64,000 nucleotides of DNA, taken from the NCBI RefSeq assembly GCF_003129605.1, contig NZ_QBDX01000001.1, positions 806,001-870,000 on the forward strand, read 5' to 3'. Shown piece after piece: positions 32,850 to 43,321 of this stretch. A program made the translations under genes and the position numbers. Under the pieces are notes generated by a model that was given only the letters and a program-made list of their open reading frames with translations, ran no database searches and was not told the DNA's origin. The stretch's first letter is position 1, and each line of letters begins with the position of its first letter. The DNA is from Hyphobacterium indicum (lineage in GTDB: Bacteria > Pseudomonadota > Alphaproteobacteria > Caulobacterales > Maricaulaceae).

Positions 32850-35507
32850 ATGACCAGCCTGCGCGATATTCGCCGCGATTTTCTGAACTACTTCCATGCG
32901 GCCGGCCACGAGATCGTATCCTCCAGCCCGCTCGTGCCGAAGGACGATCCCACTCTGCTCTTCACCAATGCCGGCATGGTGCAGTTCAAGAATGTTTTTA
33001 CCGGACAGGAAAAGCGCAATCCGCCGCGCGCGGTCACCACGCAGAAATGTGTGCGGGCTGGAGGCAAGCACAACGACCTTGATAATGTCGGTTATACAGC
33101 CCGGCACCACACCTTCTTTGAAATGCTGGGTAATTTCTCCTTCGGTGATTATTTCAAGGAAGAAGCGATTAGCTACGCTTGGAATCTGATCACAAAGGAA
33201 TTCGCGCTGCCGGCCGAGAAGCTGCTGGTGACGGTCTTTTCAGAAGATGATGAGGCGGCCGCGCTCTGGAAGAAGATTGCCGGCCTGCCCGATGAACGGA
33301 TCATCCGCATCGCCACGTCCGATAACTTTTGGATGATGGGCGATACGGGCCCGTGCGGCCCGTGTTCGGAAATTTTCTATGATCATGGCCCTGATATCGC
33401 CGGAGGACCGCCGGGATCCCCGGACGAGGATGGCGACCGTTTCATCGAGATCTGGAATCTCGTCTTCATGCAATTCGAGCAAAAGGAGGGCGGCACCCGC
33501 ATCAGCCTGCCCAAACCCTCCATCGATACGGGCATGGGGCTGGAACGTATCGCTGCGGTTCTTCAAGGCGTCCATAACAATTACGAGGTCGATCTCTTCA
33601 AGGCGCTGATCGCCAGTTCCGAAGATGTCCTGTCGTCGAAAGCCGCCGGTGAAGCGCTGGCCAGTCATCGCGTTATTGCGGACCATCTTCGGTCGACCTC
33701 TTTCCTGATGGCCGATGGTGTGACGCCCTCGAATGAGGGCCGCGGCTATGTCCTGCGCCGCATCATGCGCCGCGCTATGCGCCACGCTCACCTTCTGGGG
33801 GCAACCGAACCGGTCATGCACCTTCTGGTGCCCGAACTCGTTAACCAGATGGGCGATGCCTTCCCGGAACTGGGCCGGGCCCAGGCGACTATTGAATCCA
33901 CACTCCAGGCCGAGGAAGAACGCTTTCAGCGCACGCTCGGCCGCGGTCTTGCACTGCTGGATGAAGCCACAACCGGAATGCGCGAAGGGGATGCGCTCGC
34001 GGGAGAAACGGCATTCAAGCTGTATGACACTTACGGCTTTCCGCTCGACTTGACCCAGGACGCATTGCGCGCCCGTGGCATGTCGGTGGACGAGGATGGC
34101 TTTAATGCGGCCATGGAAAAACAGCGCGCCAGCGCCCGCAAAGCCGGTTTCAGTTCCGGCGATGCAGCGCCGGATGCCGTTTGGTTCGGTGTTCGCGAGA
34201 CAGCCGGTGAGACTGAATTCCTCCGCTATGCGGCCAGCGAAGAGGCTGCAACGCTCAAAGCGATCGTCGCCAGCGGCGATACGCAGGACACGCTCGAGGA
34301 AGGACAGAGCGGCGAACTGGTTTTTGACCGGTCGCCCTTCTACGGCGAATCCGGTGGTCAGATCGGTGATACCGGAACCATTACGTTCGAAAATGGCGCC
34401 AAATTCGTTGTTCATGACGTGCAAAAGCGCGCCGGGGACGTGTTCGCCCATGCCGGAATCCTGGAATCTGGAACGATTAAGCCGGGTGATACGGGGCATC
34501 TCAGCGTCGACCGGACGCGCCGCGACCGCACGCGCGCCAACCATTCCGCGACCCACCTTATGCACCGCGCCCTCCGCGATGTGCTGGGACCGCATGTTTC
34601 GCAAAAAGGCTCCTATGTCGGCCCCGACCGGTTGCGCTTCGATTTCTCGCACAACGGAGCCGTTACGCCGGATGAAATCGCGCGCATCGAAGCCGATGTG
34701 AATGCGGTGGTCCGGCAAAACCTGACGGTTGAGACCCGGGAGATGTCACCGGAAGACGCGATCAAGGCTGGCGCTCTGGCCCTGTTCGGCGAAAAATACG
34801 GCGACTCGGTGCGCGTGCTGACCATGGGGTGTGATCTGTCGAGTCCCGACAAGCCCTATTCGGTGGAATTGTGCGGCGGGACGCATGTGGCACGGACCGG
34901 CGATATTGCCCTGTTCAAGATCGTGGGCGAGAGCTCAGTCTCGGCCGGAGTCCGCCGGATCGAGGCTCTGACCGGAGAGGCAGCACGGCAATATCTCGAG
35001 CAGCAGGCCGGGTTGGCAAAAGCTTCCGCGGATGCGCTGAAAGTGCCGGCACAGGACGTTCCGGCACGCATTCAGTCCTTGCTGGACGAACGTAAACAGC
35101 TCGAACGCCAATTGGCCGATGCCAAGAAGCAACTCGCCATGGGCGGTGGCTCTGGCGCAAATGCGCCGGCCGGGCCGGAGAAAGTCGGTGACGTTAATTT
35201 CACCGGCCGCGTGGTCGAGGGCGTAGGCGGTAAGGATTTGCGCGGGCTGGTCGATGATGCCAAGCGTCAGATGGGCTCCGGCATCGCTGTGTTCATTGGC
35301 GTGAATGACGGCAAGGCCGCCCTGGCCGTTGGCGTAACCGATGATCTCGCTGGCCGGTTCAATGCCGTGGAACTGGTGAAAGCCGGGGCGCCGGTTGTCG
35401 GCGGCAAGGGCGGCGGCGGCCGCCCTGACTTTGCGCAGGCCGGAGGCCCGGACGGCGCCCATGCGCAGGCCGCCATCGATGCCATGAAAGCGATTTTGGC
35501 TTCATGA
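32850..35507 (+). CDS. alaS: Alanyl-tRNA synthetase
   Basis: An 885-residue class II synthetase. The start is the ATG at 32850, beginning '[15 protein letters not shown]'; the longer frame is not conserved. Catalytic motifs: '[17 protein letters not shown]' and '[13 protein letters not shown]'. The editing domain has '[17 protein letters not shown]' and '[15 protein letters not shown]' (zinc ligands His and Cys). The C-terminal C-Ala domain is present and ends in a glycine-rich '[15 protein letters not shown]'. recA-alaS adjacency is common in alphaproteobacteria. The stop overlaps the next gene by 4 nt. Confidence 0.97.
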   Translation: MTSLRDIRRDFLNYFHAAGHEIVSSSPLVPKDDPTLLFTNAGMVQFKNVFTGQEKRNPPRAVTTQKCVRAGGKHNDLDNVGYTARHHTFFEMLGNFSFGDYFKEEAISYAWNLITKEFALPAEKLLVTVFSEDDEAAALWKKIAGLPDERIIRIATSDNFWMMGDTGPCGPCSEIFYDHGPDIAGGPPGSPDEDGDRFIEIWNLVFMQFEQKEGGTRISLPKPSIDTGMGLERIAAVLQGVHNNYEVDLFKALIASSEDVLSSKAAGEALASHRVIADHLRSTSFLMADGVTPSNEGRGYVLRRIMRRAMRHAHLLGATEPVMHLLVPELVNQMGDAFPELGRAQATIESTLQAEEERFQRTLGRGLALLDEATTGMREGDALAGETAFKLYDTYGFPLDLTQDALRARGMSVDEDGFNAAMEKQRASARKAGFSSGDAAPDAVWFGVRETAGETEFLRYAASEEAATLKAIVASGDTQDTLEEGQSGELVFDRSPFYGESGGQIGDTGTITFENGAKFVVHDVQKRAGDVFAHAGILESGTIKPGDTGHLSVDRTRRDRTRANHSATHLMHRALRDVLGPHVSQKGSYVGPDRLRFDFSHNGAVTPDEIARIEADVNAVVRQNLTVETREMSPEDAIKAGALALFGEKYGDSVRVLTMGCDLSSPDKPYSVELCGGTHVARTGDIALFKIVGESSVSAGVRRIEALTGEAARQYLEQQAGLAKASADALKVPAQDVPARIQSLLDERKQLERQLADAKKQLAMGGGSGANAPAGPEKVGDVNFTGRVVEGVGGKDLRGLVDDAKRQMGSGIAVFIGVNDGKAALAVGVTDDLAGRFNAVELVKAGAPVVGGKGGGGRPDFAQAGGPDGAHAQAAIDAMKAILAS

Positions 35508-35842
35508 CCGGCGAACCCGGCTCCGGATTCCGGGAAATCGCAACAGATGCCCTGCGCTTCTGGGAGCGGGGCCGCATCGCCTTTAATCTCATTCTTCTGG
35601 CATTGAGCATTTACATGCTTCGGGGTGATGTTTTCGAATACCTGTTGGCGCTTTTTGCCTACGCGCTGATCGCGAATGTCCTTTATACCACCGCCTATAT
35701 TCCGGACGTCTTCATTCAGCACTCGGATTTCCGGGGGCTCTGGCGCAGATTTCGCTGGCTCCTGTGGCTGGCCGGTACGGCATTTGCGTCTTTCATCGCT
35801 TTTCTGGTTCTGTTTGGCCTCGCCTTTAATGGCTGGAGCTGA
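35504..35842 (+). CDS. Small membrane protein, function unknown
   Basis: A 112-residue protein with about three hydrophobic segments (near 25-42, 45-62 and 83-108) and a basic '[16 protein letters not shown]' before the last helix. It starts at the ATG of an ATGA overlap with alaS, so it is translationally coupled. I do not recognise a family. Membrane topology is the only supportable statement. Confidence 0.65.
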   Translation: MTGEPGSGFREIATDALRFWERGRIAFNLILLALSIYMLRGDVFEYLLALFAYALIANVLYTTAYIPDVFIQHSDFRGLWRRFRWLLWLAGTAFASFIAFLVLFGLAFNGWS

Positions 35843-35878
35843 CAAACTTGACCCCGGACAGAAACGGGAAAGACAAGC

Positions 35879-37615
35879 GTGGAAAATGAAGTCTGGCTAA
35901 AGGATGTCGCCGTATTCCTCGCCGCAGCGGGAATTGCAGCGCCTTTCTTCCGTGCCCTCAAACAGAGTGCTGTGCTCGCCTTTCTTCTGGCAGGTGTTCT
36001 GCTGGGCCCGTTCGGACTCGGTCGCCTTGTGGAAAGCATTCCCTGGCTGCATTTCGTCACAATTTCCGATCCCCACGCGGTCGAGCCAATGGGCGAAGCT
36101 GGCATCCTCTTTTTGCTCTTCATGCTCGGCCTGGAATTATCCTTCGGCCGGCTGTGGGCCTTGCGCAAGGATGTTTTCGGGCTCGGAGCGTTTCAGGTTC
36201 TTTTGTCGGCAACCCTGATTGGGGCGGTCGCGATGTTCATGGGGTTGGAAGCGGGGCCGGCTTCCGTCATTGGCCTGTCCTTGGCGCTCTCATCCACGGC
36301 CATCGTCATGCAGATTCTCATCGAGGACCGGAAAGCGGCAACTCCCACCGGCCGGACGGCGTTTTCCGTATTGCTGTTCCAGGACATTATGGTCGCCCCG
36401 ATTCTCATCCTGGTCGGATTTCTGGGCATTGGCGGTGGCAGTTTGTTACCTGCGATCGGGCAGGCTGTGATTGGTGGCGCTTTCGCCATCGCATTCATCG
36501 GCCTGGTCGGCAGGTTTGCGGTCCGGCCTGCTTTCCAGCTGGCGGCGTCCGCCGGGGGACGGGAGATGATGCTGGCATTGACCCTGTTGGCCGTACTCGG
36601 CGCCTCTGCGGCGACGGCCTATGCCGGCTTGTCCTTGGCGCTTGGCGCTTTTCTCGCAGGACTGTTGCTGGGTGAAACCGAATTCAAGACCCAGATCGAG
36701 ATCGACCTCGAACCGTTCAAGGGACTTCTGATCGGCCTTTTCTTCATGACTGTTGGTATGGGAGTTGACCCGCTCGAGCTGGCGGCCAGCTGGCCGATTA
36801 TACTCGGTGGCACTTCGGCTCTGATCCTGGGAAAAGGCGTGCTCGTCTATTCGGGCGCCCGCCTGTTTGGAAAGCCACGCCATGTCGGCGTGCAGGTCGC
36901 GACCCTGCTCGGCCCGGCGGGAGAGTTTGCCTTTGTCGTTGTCGGGGCAGCTGTCGCGGCCAATGTAATTGGCGTACAGGTGGCGGCCCAGATAACCGCC
37001 ATGGCTGGCTTGTCCATGCTTATCACGCCTTTCATTGCACGCGCGGGAAGCCGTCTTGCCGACCGGCTCTTGCCCGGCGATCTGGGCGTACACAATCACG
37101 CCCCGGACGACATGCCGGACGGTCATGTAATCATTGCCGGTTATGGCCGTGTGGGACGTCTCCTGGGCGAGCTCTTGCTCGAAGAGAATGCCGACATCAT
37201 CGCGATTGATACCGATCCGAAGCGGATTGCCCAGTGCCGCAAGGATGGAATCCGGATCTATTACGGCGATGCCGGGCGCATCGAAACCCTGATCAAGGCC
37301 GGTGTTGAGTCTGCGGCGCAATTCATTGTCACCGTGGACAATCCGGACAAGGCGGAACGCGTTGTCAGGGCGGTCCGCAGCCGCCGCAAGGACGCGCCGA
37401 TCACCGCCCGTGCTACCGATCGCAAGCATGCGGACAGGCTGATCACAGCGGGGGCCAGTTTTGTCATTCACGAGGCCGCTGAAGCCGCTTTGCAGCTCGC
37501 CGTTCATGCGCTTCAGGATTTCGGGATGTCGCCGGATGCTGCACGGGCGCGGATCACCCGCGCCCGTGAAGAAATCTACGGCGATCCGGAGAAAGAGCCG
37601 GTGGACGGTCCTTAG
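35879..37615 (+). CDS. CPA2-family K+/H+ antiporter with RCK (TrkA-N) domain
   Basis: A 578-residue protein starting at a GTG. The first ~385 residues are a polytopic Na+/H+-exchanger domain ('[20 protein letters not shown]', '[20 protein letters not shown]'). Then comes a cytoplasmic NAD-binding TrkA-N domain with '[20 protein letters not shown]' and a partial C-terminal regulatory tail. This is the KefB/KefC/YbaL layout of monovalent cation:proton antiporters; which cation is not decidable here. Its TAG overlaps the TAA of convergent icd. Confidence 0.88.
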   Translation: MENEVWLKDVAVFLAAAGIAAPFFRALKQSAVLAFLLAGVLLGPFGLGRLVESIPWLHFVTISDPHAVEPMGEAGILFLLFMLGLELSFGRLWALRKDVFGLGAFQVLLSATLIGAVAMFMGLEAGPASVIGLSLALSSTAIVMQILIEDRKAATPTGRTAFSVLLFQDIMVAPILILVGFLGIGGGSLLPAIGQAVIGGAFAIAFIGLVGRFAVRPAFQLAASAGGREMMLALTLLAVLGASAATAYAGLSLALGAFLAGLLLGETEFKTQIEIDLEPFKGLLIGLFFMTVGMGVDPLELAASWPIILGGTSALILGKGVLVYSGARLFGKPRHVGVQVATLLGPAGEFAFVVVGAAVAANVIGVQVAAQITAMAGLSMLITPFIARAGSRLADRLLPGDLGVHNHAPDDMPDGHVIIAGYGRVGRLLGELLLEENADIIAIDTDPKRIAQCRKDGIRIYYGDAGRIETLIKAGVESAAQFIVTVDNPDKAERVVRAVRSRRKDAPITARATDRKHADRLITAGASFVIHEAAEAALQLAVHALQDFGMSPDAARARITRAREEIYGDPEKEPVDGP

Positions 37616-38829
37616 CCCTTCATCGCCGCTTCGAAGCGTTCGGCGACTTTTTCAAGGAAGCCTTCGGTCGAGAGCCAGCCTTGCTGATCGCCGACGAGCA
37701 GGGCGAGGTCCTTGGTCATATAGCCGGCTTCCACCGTCTTGATGATGGTGTCTTCCAGCTTGTTGGCAAAATCCATGACCGCTTCATTGCCGTCCATACG
37801 GCCACGGTGTTCGAGGCCGCGCGTCCAGGCGAAGATCGAGGCGATGGAGTTGGTAGAGGTTTTCTCGCCTTTTTGGTGCTGGCGGTAGTGACGTGTCACC
37901 GTGCCGTGTGCGGCTTCGGCCTCGACCGTCTTGCCATCCGGGCTCATCAGCACGGACGTCATCAGGCCGAGCGACCCAAAGCCCTGCGCTACCGTATCGG
38001 ACTGGACGTCGCCATCATAATTCTTGCAGGCCCAGACAAAGCCGCCGGACCATTTCATCGCCGCAGCGACCATGTCGTCGATCAGACGGTGCTCATAGGA
38101 AATGCCCTTGGCTTCGAAGGCGGATTTGAACTCGGCTTCGAAGATCTCCTCGAACAGGTCCTTGAAGCGTCCATCATAGGCTTTCAGGATGGTGTTCTTG
38201 GTCGACAGATAGACAGGCCAGCCGCGCTGCAGGCCGTAATTCAGGCTGGCACGCGCAAAATCGCGGATGGAATCATCCAGATTATACATGCCCATCGCCA
38301 CACCGGCGGACGGGAAATCAAAGACCGTATATTCCTGAACGTCGCCGCCATCAGCGGGCTCGAATTTCATGGTCAGCTTGCCCGGACCGGGGACCAGGAA
38401 ATCGGTGGCGCGATACTGATCGCCGAAAGCGTGCCGGCCGACGACCATGGGCTGGGTCCAGCCCGGCACCAGCCGCGGCACGTTGGAAATCACGATCGGC
38501 TCGCGGAAGACCACACCGCCGAGGATGTTGCGGATCGTGCCGTTCGGCGAGCGCCACATCTTCTTCAGGCCGAATTCCTCGACACGGGCTTCGTCCGGCG
38601 TAATGGTCGCGCATTTCACGCCCACGCCATAATGCTTGATGGCGTCGGCCGCATCGACCGTGATCTGGTCATCGGTTTCGTCGCGCTTCTGGATCGACAG
38701 ATCGTAATATTTCAGGTCGATATCCAGATAGGGCAGGATGAGCTTGTCCTTGATCATCTGCCAGATGATGCGGGTCATTTCATCGCCATCGAGCTCGACG
38801 ACCGGTGTATCGACTTTGATCTTTGCCAT
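37612..38829 (-). CDS. icd: NADP-dependent isocitrate dehydrogenase
   Basis: A 405-residue TCA-cycle enzyme of the eukaryote-like dimeric type usual in alphaproteobacteria. The start ATG at 38827-38829 gives '[20 protein letters not shown]', the canonical N-terminus. Other features are '[20 protein letters not shown]', '[20 protein letters not shown]' and the NADP-binding '[12 protein letters not shown]'. The open frame upstream of this ATG is not part of the gene. Confidence 0.97.
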   Translation of the reverse strand: MAKIKVDTPVVELDGDEMTRIIWQMIKDKLILPYLDIDLKYYDLSIQKRDETDDQITVDAADAIKHYGVGVKCATITPDEARVEEFGLKKMWRSPNGTIRNILGGVVFREPIVISNVPRLVPGWTQPMVVGRHAFGDQYRATDFLVPGPGKLTMKFEPADGGDVQEYTVFDFPSAGVAMGMYNLDDSIRDFARASLNYGLQRGWPVYLSTKNTILKAYDGRFKDLFEEIFEAEFKSAFEAKGISYEHRLIDDMVAAAMKWSGGFVWACKNYDGDVQSDTVAQGFGSLGLMTSVLMSPDGKTVEAEAAHGTVTRHYRQHQKGEKTSTNSIASIFAWTRGLEHRGRMDGNEAVMDFANKLEDTIIKTVEAGYMTKDLALLVGDQQGWLSTEGFLEKVAERFEAAMKG

Positions 38830-38934
38830 GTCGGTCTTTATCCAATGCTGCTGAAGGTCTGCGGAAGCCGGAGATTTCCGGTAAAGCTGGCCGCTAGTTA
38901 TCACTGTGAAACGAATATCGGAAGAGGCTGACTG

Positions 38935-39672
38935 ATGCCGGGCCCTGCATTCATCCTGCACCAGCCCCAGATGGGCGAGAATATCGGCGCGGCGGCGCGC
39001 GTCATGGCGAATTTCGGCCTGCGCGATCTGCGCCTGATTGATCCGCGTGATGGCTGGCCCAATCCCAAGGCGGAAAATGTCGCGGTCGGCTCTCCGGTGT
39101 TGAAAGAGGTTCAGGTGGAATACACCGCTGCCGCCGCCATGCGCGGCCTGACCCGGCTCTATGCGACCACGGCCCGTCCGCGCGGAATGGAAAAGCGTGT
39201 GCTGACCCCACGGCAGGCCATGGCCGAGATCCGAGCGGCGCATCAAGCCGGCGAGCGGGCAGGAGTCATGTTCGGCGGTGAAAAAGCCGGCCTGCCAAAT
39301 GAAATCATCGCCGATGCCGATGCCATCATCACGCTTCCGGTTGATCGGGAATTTTGGTCACTCAACCTCGCTCAGACCGTGGCCTGTTGCGCCTATGAGT
39401 GGCGGGCAGGAGATGAGGTGTCTTCCGATTTCGAGGTGGTCAGCGATCCGGCCACCAAGGAGGATATGGACCGCCTCCTCGTGCATTTCGAAACCGAGCT
39501 CGACCGCGCCGGCTTTTTCCATCCGCCGGAAAAGACGCCGCTTATGGTCAATAATCTGCGCTCGGCTCTGGTCCGTGCCCGTTTCACCGAACAGGAAGCC
39601 CGAACCTTCCGCGGGGCCATCAAGGCGCTGGCACTGGGGCGCGGCAAGGCGCGGATTGTCCGCGAGGATTGA
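38935..39672 (+). CDS. trmJ: TrmJ/TrmH-family RNA 2'-O-methyltransferase
   Basis: A 245-residue SPOUT-fold enzyme. Motif 1 '[20 protein letters not shown]', motif 2 '[16 protein letters not shown]' and motif 3 '[17 protein letters not shown]' form the knotted SAM site. TrmJ methylates tRNA position 32; the exact substrate here is inferred from the family. It is divergent from icd with about 105 nt between. Confidence 0.88.
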   Translation: MPGPAFILHQPQMGENIGAAARVMANFGLRDLRLIDPRDGWPNPKAENVAVGSPVLKEVQVEYTAAAAMRGLTRLYATTARPRGMEKRVLTPRQAMAEIRAAHQAGERAGVMFGGEKAGLPNEIIADADAIITLPVDREFWSLNLAQTVACCAYEWRAGDEVSSDFEVVSDPATKEDMDRLLVHFETELDRAGFFHPPEKTPLMVNNLRSALVRARFTEQEARTFRGAIKALALGRGKARIVRED

Positions 39673-39675
39673 CGC

Positions 39676-40149
39676 CTACCAGATCACAGGCCGGGCGATC
39701 ATCAGCCAGAGAATGGCAAGAACGCTGAGAAAAGCCGGAATCCCGCAGGCAAACCAGATGTGGAACAGGCGGTAATAGGACGCCGGCAGACGAGCATTGT
39801 CCGCATGGGCAGCGCGGGCCAGATCCCGCAGCCGCATCTGGATCCACACCACAGGCAGCCAGAACGATCCTGTGACCACATAGAGGACAAGCGACAGCAC
39901 GATCCAGCTTTCGCCAAGTGGCCATCCCACCGCCCAGGCCAGCAATATACCGGTCACCGGTTGCAGGATGACGGCTGTGGCGGTGAAGACGGCATCCGCG
40001 ATCACCACCACACTGGCCGTATGGGCAATCAGGGCCGGATCTTTCGTGCGGTGCGCCATCAACATGAAAAAGGCGATGCCCGCGCCCGTTCCGAGCAGGA
40101 CGGTGGCCCCGCCGACATGCAGCCAGCGCAGGATGAATTCGTGGATCAT
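39676..40149 (-). CDS. DUF2269 family membrane protein
   Basis: A 157-residue protein with four hydrophobic helices, including 'VGGATVLLGTGAGIAFFMLM' and 'TGILLAWAVGWPLGESWIVL', matching DUF2269. The start ATG overlaps the stop of the upstream SDR gene by 4 nt, so they form a pair. The role is unknown; the coupling suggests a joint membrane oxidoreductase function. Only 3 nt separate it from the convergent trmJ stop. Confidence 0.8.
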   Translation of the reverse strand: MIHEFILRWLHVGGATVLLGTGAGIAFFMLMAHRTKDPALIAHTASVVVIADAVFTATAVILQPVTGILLAWAVGWPLGESWIVLSLVLYVVTGSFWLPVVWIQMRLRDLARAAHADNARLPASYYRLFHIWFACGIPAFLSVLAILWLMIARPVIW

Positions 40150-41441
40150 CTGTCCTCCAGCAGCGGTAAAATCATGACATGCAGCCCGATCAGCGCTGCC
40201 GATTTGACGAAGGGGCCCAGCGGATCCAGCCATAAATCCGGCGTCAGCCAGCTACCAAGCGCCAGATAAGCCAGAGTCAGACCCATGGCGGCCTTGACCG
40301 CCAGAGCGGTCGTGCTCCGCCACGCCAGCCCCGCTGCAATGGTCAGATCAGCGGCGATCCCGCCTGCGACCAGCCAGCCGGCCAGCCCGGATGCCGGGCT
40401 GTCGCTTAAAACGGCGGCGGCTTCCGGGAACCTGACAAGCGCGAAAAGGCCGCTTATTCCCCAGAAGGCAATCAGGCCCGTCAGAATAATCGGGAAGGCA
40501 AGACTCAGCCGGGCATGCCACCGGTCCGCCTGTGTCGCCGGTATGGACCGCAGCGTTTGCACCAGAGACAGGGCCGGCCGCCCCAGCACGGCGCGAGTTT
40601 CCGAGGCACTGCCGGAAATGCCGCCCTCGAGGACTTTGACGGCATTTGACCGCAAGGGAGATCGCCAGCCCAGCCATCCGGCCATGTCGGCCAACAGCAC
40701 CACGATTGACGTCGTCCAGCGCGGCAGGTTCAGGACAAAGACATGATCCGGCCAGCCCAGCCATTTGCGGACCGCCGCAACGATTTCCACCAGCGTCTGA
40801 TCGCTGTGTTCAACCAGATCGGCCTCCACACCGGTCAGTTGTTCTGATCCAGCTGCAAGAGAAACGGCCTCGGCGATATCATCCAGTGAAATCGTCTGTA
40901 TGCGGCGGTCACCGTAAGCCATCAGGCCGAAACCGGGCAGAGCGGCCAGCATGCGCAACAGTGCCGTCCCGCCATAAGCGGCATGCGCAATGACCAGTCC
41001 GGGCCTGAATATCGTCCAGCCGAGGCTGGAGGCTTTCAGGCGCGCATCGGCCTCGCCCTTGGTCCGCATGAAATCGGTCTCTGCATCGGCCGCGGCCATG
41101 GTGGCGGAAATCTGGATGAAGCGTTTGACGCCCGCTTCTTCGCAGGCCTCGATGAGGGCGATGATCGCAGCCGATTGCACCGCCGCTACATTATCGCGCC
41201 CTCCCGATTGCAGGGCACCGGACGCATTCACGACGGCATCAAAACCGGAAATGACCGGCCGCCAGTCCCCGGCTGTTGTCAGGCGCGCAATATCCGCCGT
41301 GATCCATGTGGCATCGGGAATGAGGCGCTGGCTTGCAGATATATTGCGGCCGAGGCCCGTCACCTCATGGCCGTCAGCGATCAGACGGCGGGTAAGGGCC
41401 GATCCGATCAGCCCGTATCCGCCGAGCACGAGAATGCGCAT
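40146..41441 (-). CDS. SDR-type NAD(P)-binding protein fused to DoxX-like membrane domain
   Basis: A 431-residue protein. The N-terminal Rossmann domain starts 'MRILVLGGYGLIGSALTRRL' (GxxGxxG) and resembles atypical short-chain dehydrogenases (complex-I NDUFA9-like). After about residue 300 come four hydrophobic helices of the DoxX-like type ('FPIILTGLIAFWGISGLFAL'). Such SDR-DoxX fusions often sit with DUF2269 genes, as here. The ATG at 41439-41441 is chosen because the GxxGxxG motif must lie at the terminus. Confidence 0.82.
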   Translation of the reverse strand: MRILVLGGYGLIGSALTRRLIADGHEVTGLGRNISASQRLIPDATWITADIARLTTAGDWRPVISGFDAVVNASGALQSGGRDNVAAVQSAAIIALIEACEEAGVKRFIQISATMAAADAETDFMRTKGEADARLKASSLGWTIFRPGLVIAHAAYGGTALLRMLAALPGFGLMAYGDRRIQTISLDDIAEAVSLAAGSEQLTGVEADLVEHSDQTLVEIVAAVRKWLGWPDHVFVLNLPRWTTSIVVLLADMAGWLGWRSPLRSNAVKVLEGGISGSASETRAVLGRPALSLVQTLRSIPATQADRWHARLSLAFPIILTGLIAFWGISGLFALVRFPEAAAVLSDSPASGLAGWLVAGGIAADLTIAAGLAWRSTTALAVKAAMGLTLAYLALGSWLTPDLWLDPLGPFVKSAALIGLHVMILPLLEDR

Positions 41442-41513
41442 GATGCCCCCTGTTTTCGCGCCAGATTGAGCGCCCCGGCGCGTCAGGGCAAGGGCCCGCA
41501 TTGCCTCATGGCG

Positions 41514-41519
41514 TTGACA
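41514..41519 (+). promoter_or_regulatory. Possible -35 element of rpsD promoter
   Basis: A perfect TTGACA lies 134 nt upstream of rpsD. The expected -10 region (near gtaaaa) is weak, so the promoter assignment is tentative. Confidence 0.35.
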
Positions 41520-41652
41520 TCCCCCTGCAACCCGGTAAAAGCCCGGCTCCGCCTGTGATAGCAGGCGATATTACGGGTGGTGCGGTACCGCCGTTGAGAT
41601 CGCAGTCTTCGTGTCCTGAAGGCTGCCGGGCCGCGTCGAAAATGAGAAGAAC

Positions 41653-42270
41653 ATGTCGAAGCGTCATACGCAGAAGTATAAAATCGACCGCCGCATGGGT
41701 GAAAACCTCTGGGGCCGTCCCAAATCCCCTCTCAATTCCCGCCCCTATGGACCTGGCCAGCACGGTCAGCGCCGCAAGGGCAAGCTGTCCGATTTCGGCC
41801 TGCAGCTGCGCGCAAAGCAGAAGCTGAAAGGCTATTACGGCAACATCACTGAAAAGCAGTTCCGCCGCATTTATACTGAAGCCCAGCGCCTGCGCGGGAA
41901 CACGGCCGAGCAGCTGATCGGACTCCTGGAAAGCCGCCTGGATGCGATCGTCTATCGCGCCAAATTCGTGCCGACCGTTTTCGCGGCCCGCCAGTTCGTG
42001 AACCATGGCCATGTCAAGGTGAACGGCAAGAAGGTCAATATTCCGTCCTACCGCGTAAAGCCGGGCGATGTCGTGGAAGTCCGCGAAAAGTCGCGTTCCA
42101 TGGCATTGGTGCTGGAGGCGCTGGAAAGCGCGGAACGCGACATTCCGGATTACATCGAAGTCGACGGCAAGGGCATGAAGGCCACTTATGTGCGTACGCC
42201 TGAATTCGCCGAAGTGCCGTACCCGGCGCAGATGGAACCGAACCTCGTGGTCGAGTTCTATTCGTCGTAA
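41653..42270 (+). CDS. rpsD: 30S ribosomal protein S4
   Basis: A 205-residue protein that nucleates 30S assembly on 16S rRNA. Features: '[20 protein letters not shown]', the S4 RNA-binding domain '[20 protein letters not shown]' and '[20 protein letters not shown]'. It is monocistronic here and followed by an intrinsic terminator. Confidence 0.98.
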   Translation: MSKRHTQKYKIDRRMGENLWGRPKSPLNSRPYGPGQHGQRRKGKLSDFGLQLRAKQKLKGYYGNITEKQFRRIYTEAQRLRGNTAEQLIGLLESRLDAIVYRAKFVPTVFAARQFVNHGHVKVNGKKVNIPSYRVKPGDVVEVREKSRSMALVLEALESAERDIPDYIEVDGKGMKATYVRTPEFAEVPYPAQMEPNLVVEFYSS

Positions 42271-42291
42271 TAAATGACGAAATGCAGTTTG

Positions 42292-42324
42292 AAGGCCGCT
42301 TTGGTGTTGCACCAGGGCGGCCTT
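42292..42324 (+). terminator. Intrinsic terminator of rpsD
   Basis: Stem aaggccgc (42292-42299) with gcggcctt (42317-42324), extended by an inner tggtg/cacca stem around a ttg loop. It is followed by a short T-containing stretch and sits 22 nt after the rpsD stop. Confidence 0.85.
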
Positions 42325-42369
42325 TCCTTATGATTATCCACCTATTCTGGATTTCATTCCAACCAAATT

Positions 42370-42544
42370 GAATCAAGTATTTCTTCCAATCCATTGGAAT
42401 TGAATCCTGTTTTGACTCTATCTCATGTAATGAATCGCTTTTCGCCTGTAACGCGAATCACAGACAGCGAAATTCTTCCGGAATCCGGATTTACACCGGC
42501 TCGCGCTTTGCAAGGCGGGCCAAACACGCTTATCAGTTTGAATC
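42370..42544. promoter_or_regulatory. Cluster of seven GANTC (CcrM) sites upstream of a lipoprotein gene
   Basis: GANTC occurs at 42370, 42402, 42414, 42432, 42455, 42481 and 42540 (start positions), seven in 175 bp, in AT-rich sequence. A TTATCCACC DnaA-box-like word lies at 42334-42342. The stretch separates the rpsD terminator from the gene at 42567 and must hold that gene's promoter. Confidence 0.6.
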
Positions 42545-42566
42545 AGGAAATTGCCGGAGTCGCCTT

Positions 42567-42953
42567 ATGACACCTCGCTTATTCGCCATTGCGTTATTGC
42601 CGTTCATTCTGACCGCCTGTTCGACGGTGCAGAATCTGCCCTTGATGCCGGGCGGTGACCGTGAGGACGCGGCTGAAGCCACCAGCGATAATATCGCGCT
42701 TCATGGCTGGCGGATTGTCGGCGATGACATACTGGTGGTGCGTGTGCCGTCCAATGGCTGCACGCAGAAAACAGATCTGACGGTGAATGTGCGCGAGCGC
42801 AGCCGCGAATTCCGGGTGACCATTGGCCGGGTCCGCGAGGATTATTGCCGCGCTCTGGTCCCGAATGGTGTCGAGATCCCGTTCGGGTTTGAAGAGCTGG
42901 GTGCCCGGCCAGGAGCCAATGTCACGGTAACAAATCCGATTTTACAGGACTGA
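42567..42953 (+). CDS. Small exported lipoprotein, function unknown
   Basis: A 128-residue protein with a lipoprotein signal (lipobox LTAC near residue 18) and a short linker. The compact domain contains Cys75- and Cys101-like residues ('VPSNGCTQKTDLTVNVRERS', 'VREDYCRALVPNGVEIPFGF') that could form a disulfide. I do not recognise a named family. Its upstream region is unusually rich in CcrM sites. Confidence 0.7.
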   Translation: MTPRLFAIALLPFILTACSTVQNLPLMPGGDREDAAEATSDNIALHGWRIVGDDILVVRVPSNGCTQKTDLTVNVRERSREFRVTIGRVREDYCRALVPNGVEIPFGFEELGARPGANVTVTNPILQD

Positions 42954-42959
42954 TACGCT

Positions 42960-43292
42960 CTACGCCTCGGCTTTCAGGACGCCCTTGTCCTGAAGATAGG
43001 GGCGCAGCTCGCCCTCTTCGAACATTTCCTTGATGATGTCGCAGCCGCCGACGAATTCGCCCTTCACATAGAGCTGGGGAATGGTCGGCCAGTCGGAATA
43101 GACCTTGATGCCATCACGGATATCCGGATCTTCCAGCACATTCACCGAGGCAAACTCGACGCCAAGATGATTGAGCACACCCGCGACAACTGACGAAAAT
43201 CCGCATTGCGGAAAAATCGGCGTGCCTTTCATGAACAGAAGAACATCATTCTGTTCGACCATTTCCTTGATTTCGGCTTGTACGTCGCTCAT
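42960..43292 (-). CDS. grxD: Monothiol glutaredoxin (Grx4/GrxD type)
   Basis: A 110-residue CGFS-type glutaredoxin: 'VLLFMKGTPIFPQCGFSSVV' carries the active site, and 'YSDWPTIPQLYVKGEFVGGC' binds glutathione. It coordinates a bridging Fe-S cluster and works with BolA proteins in Fe-S or iron signalling. A bolA gene lies two genes upstream on the same strand, which fits. Confidence 0.95.
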   Translation of the reverse strand: MSDVQAEIKEMVEQNDVLLFMKGTPIFPQCGFSSVVAGVLNHLGVEFASVNVLEDPDIRDGIKVYSDWPTIPQLYVKGEFVGGCDIIKEMFEEGELRPYLQDKGVLKAEA

Positions 43293-43321
43293 TTCGGCAC
43301 TCCTTGAGGCATCACATGGAG

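Noticed and set aside
33240-34718. Long minus-strand frame of 492 codons inside alaS
   Set aside because: Antisense shadow of a fully intact alanyl-tRNA synthetase.
37681-38931. Plus-strand frame of 416 codons over icd
   Set aside because: Antisense to conserved icd codons; no recognisable protein features.
42334-42544. Replication origin
   Set aside because: Only one imperfect DnaA-box-like word is present and the genes around it (rpsD, grxD) are not those usually flanking alphaproteobacterial origins.
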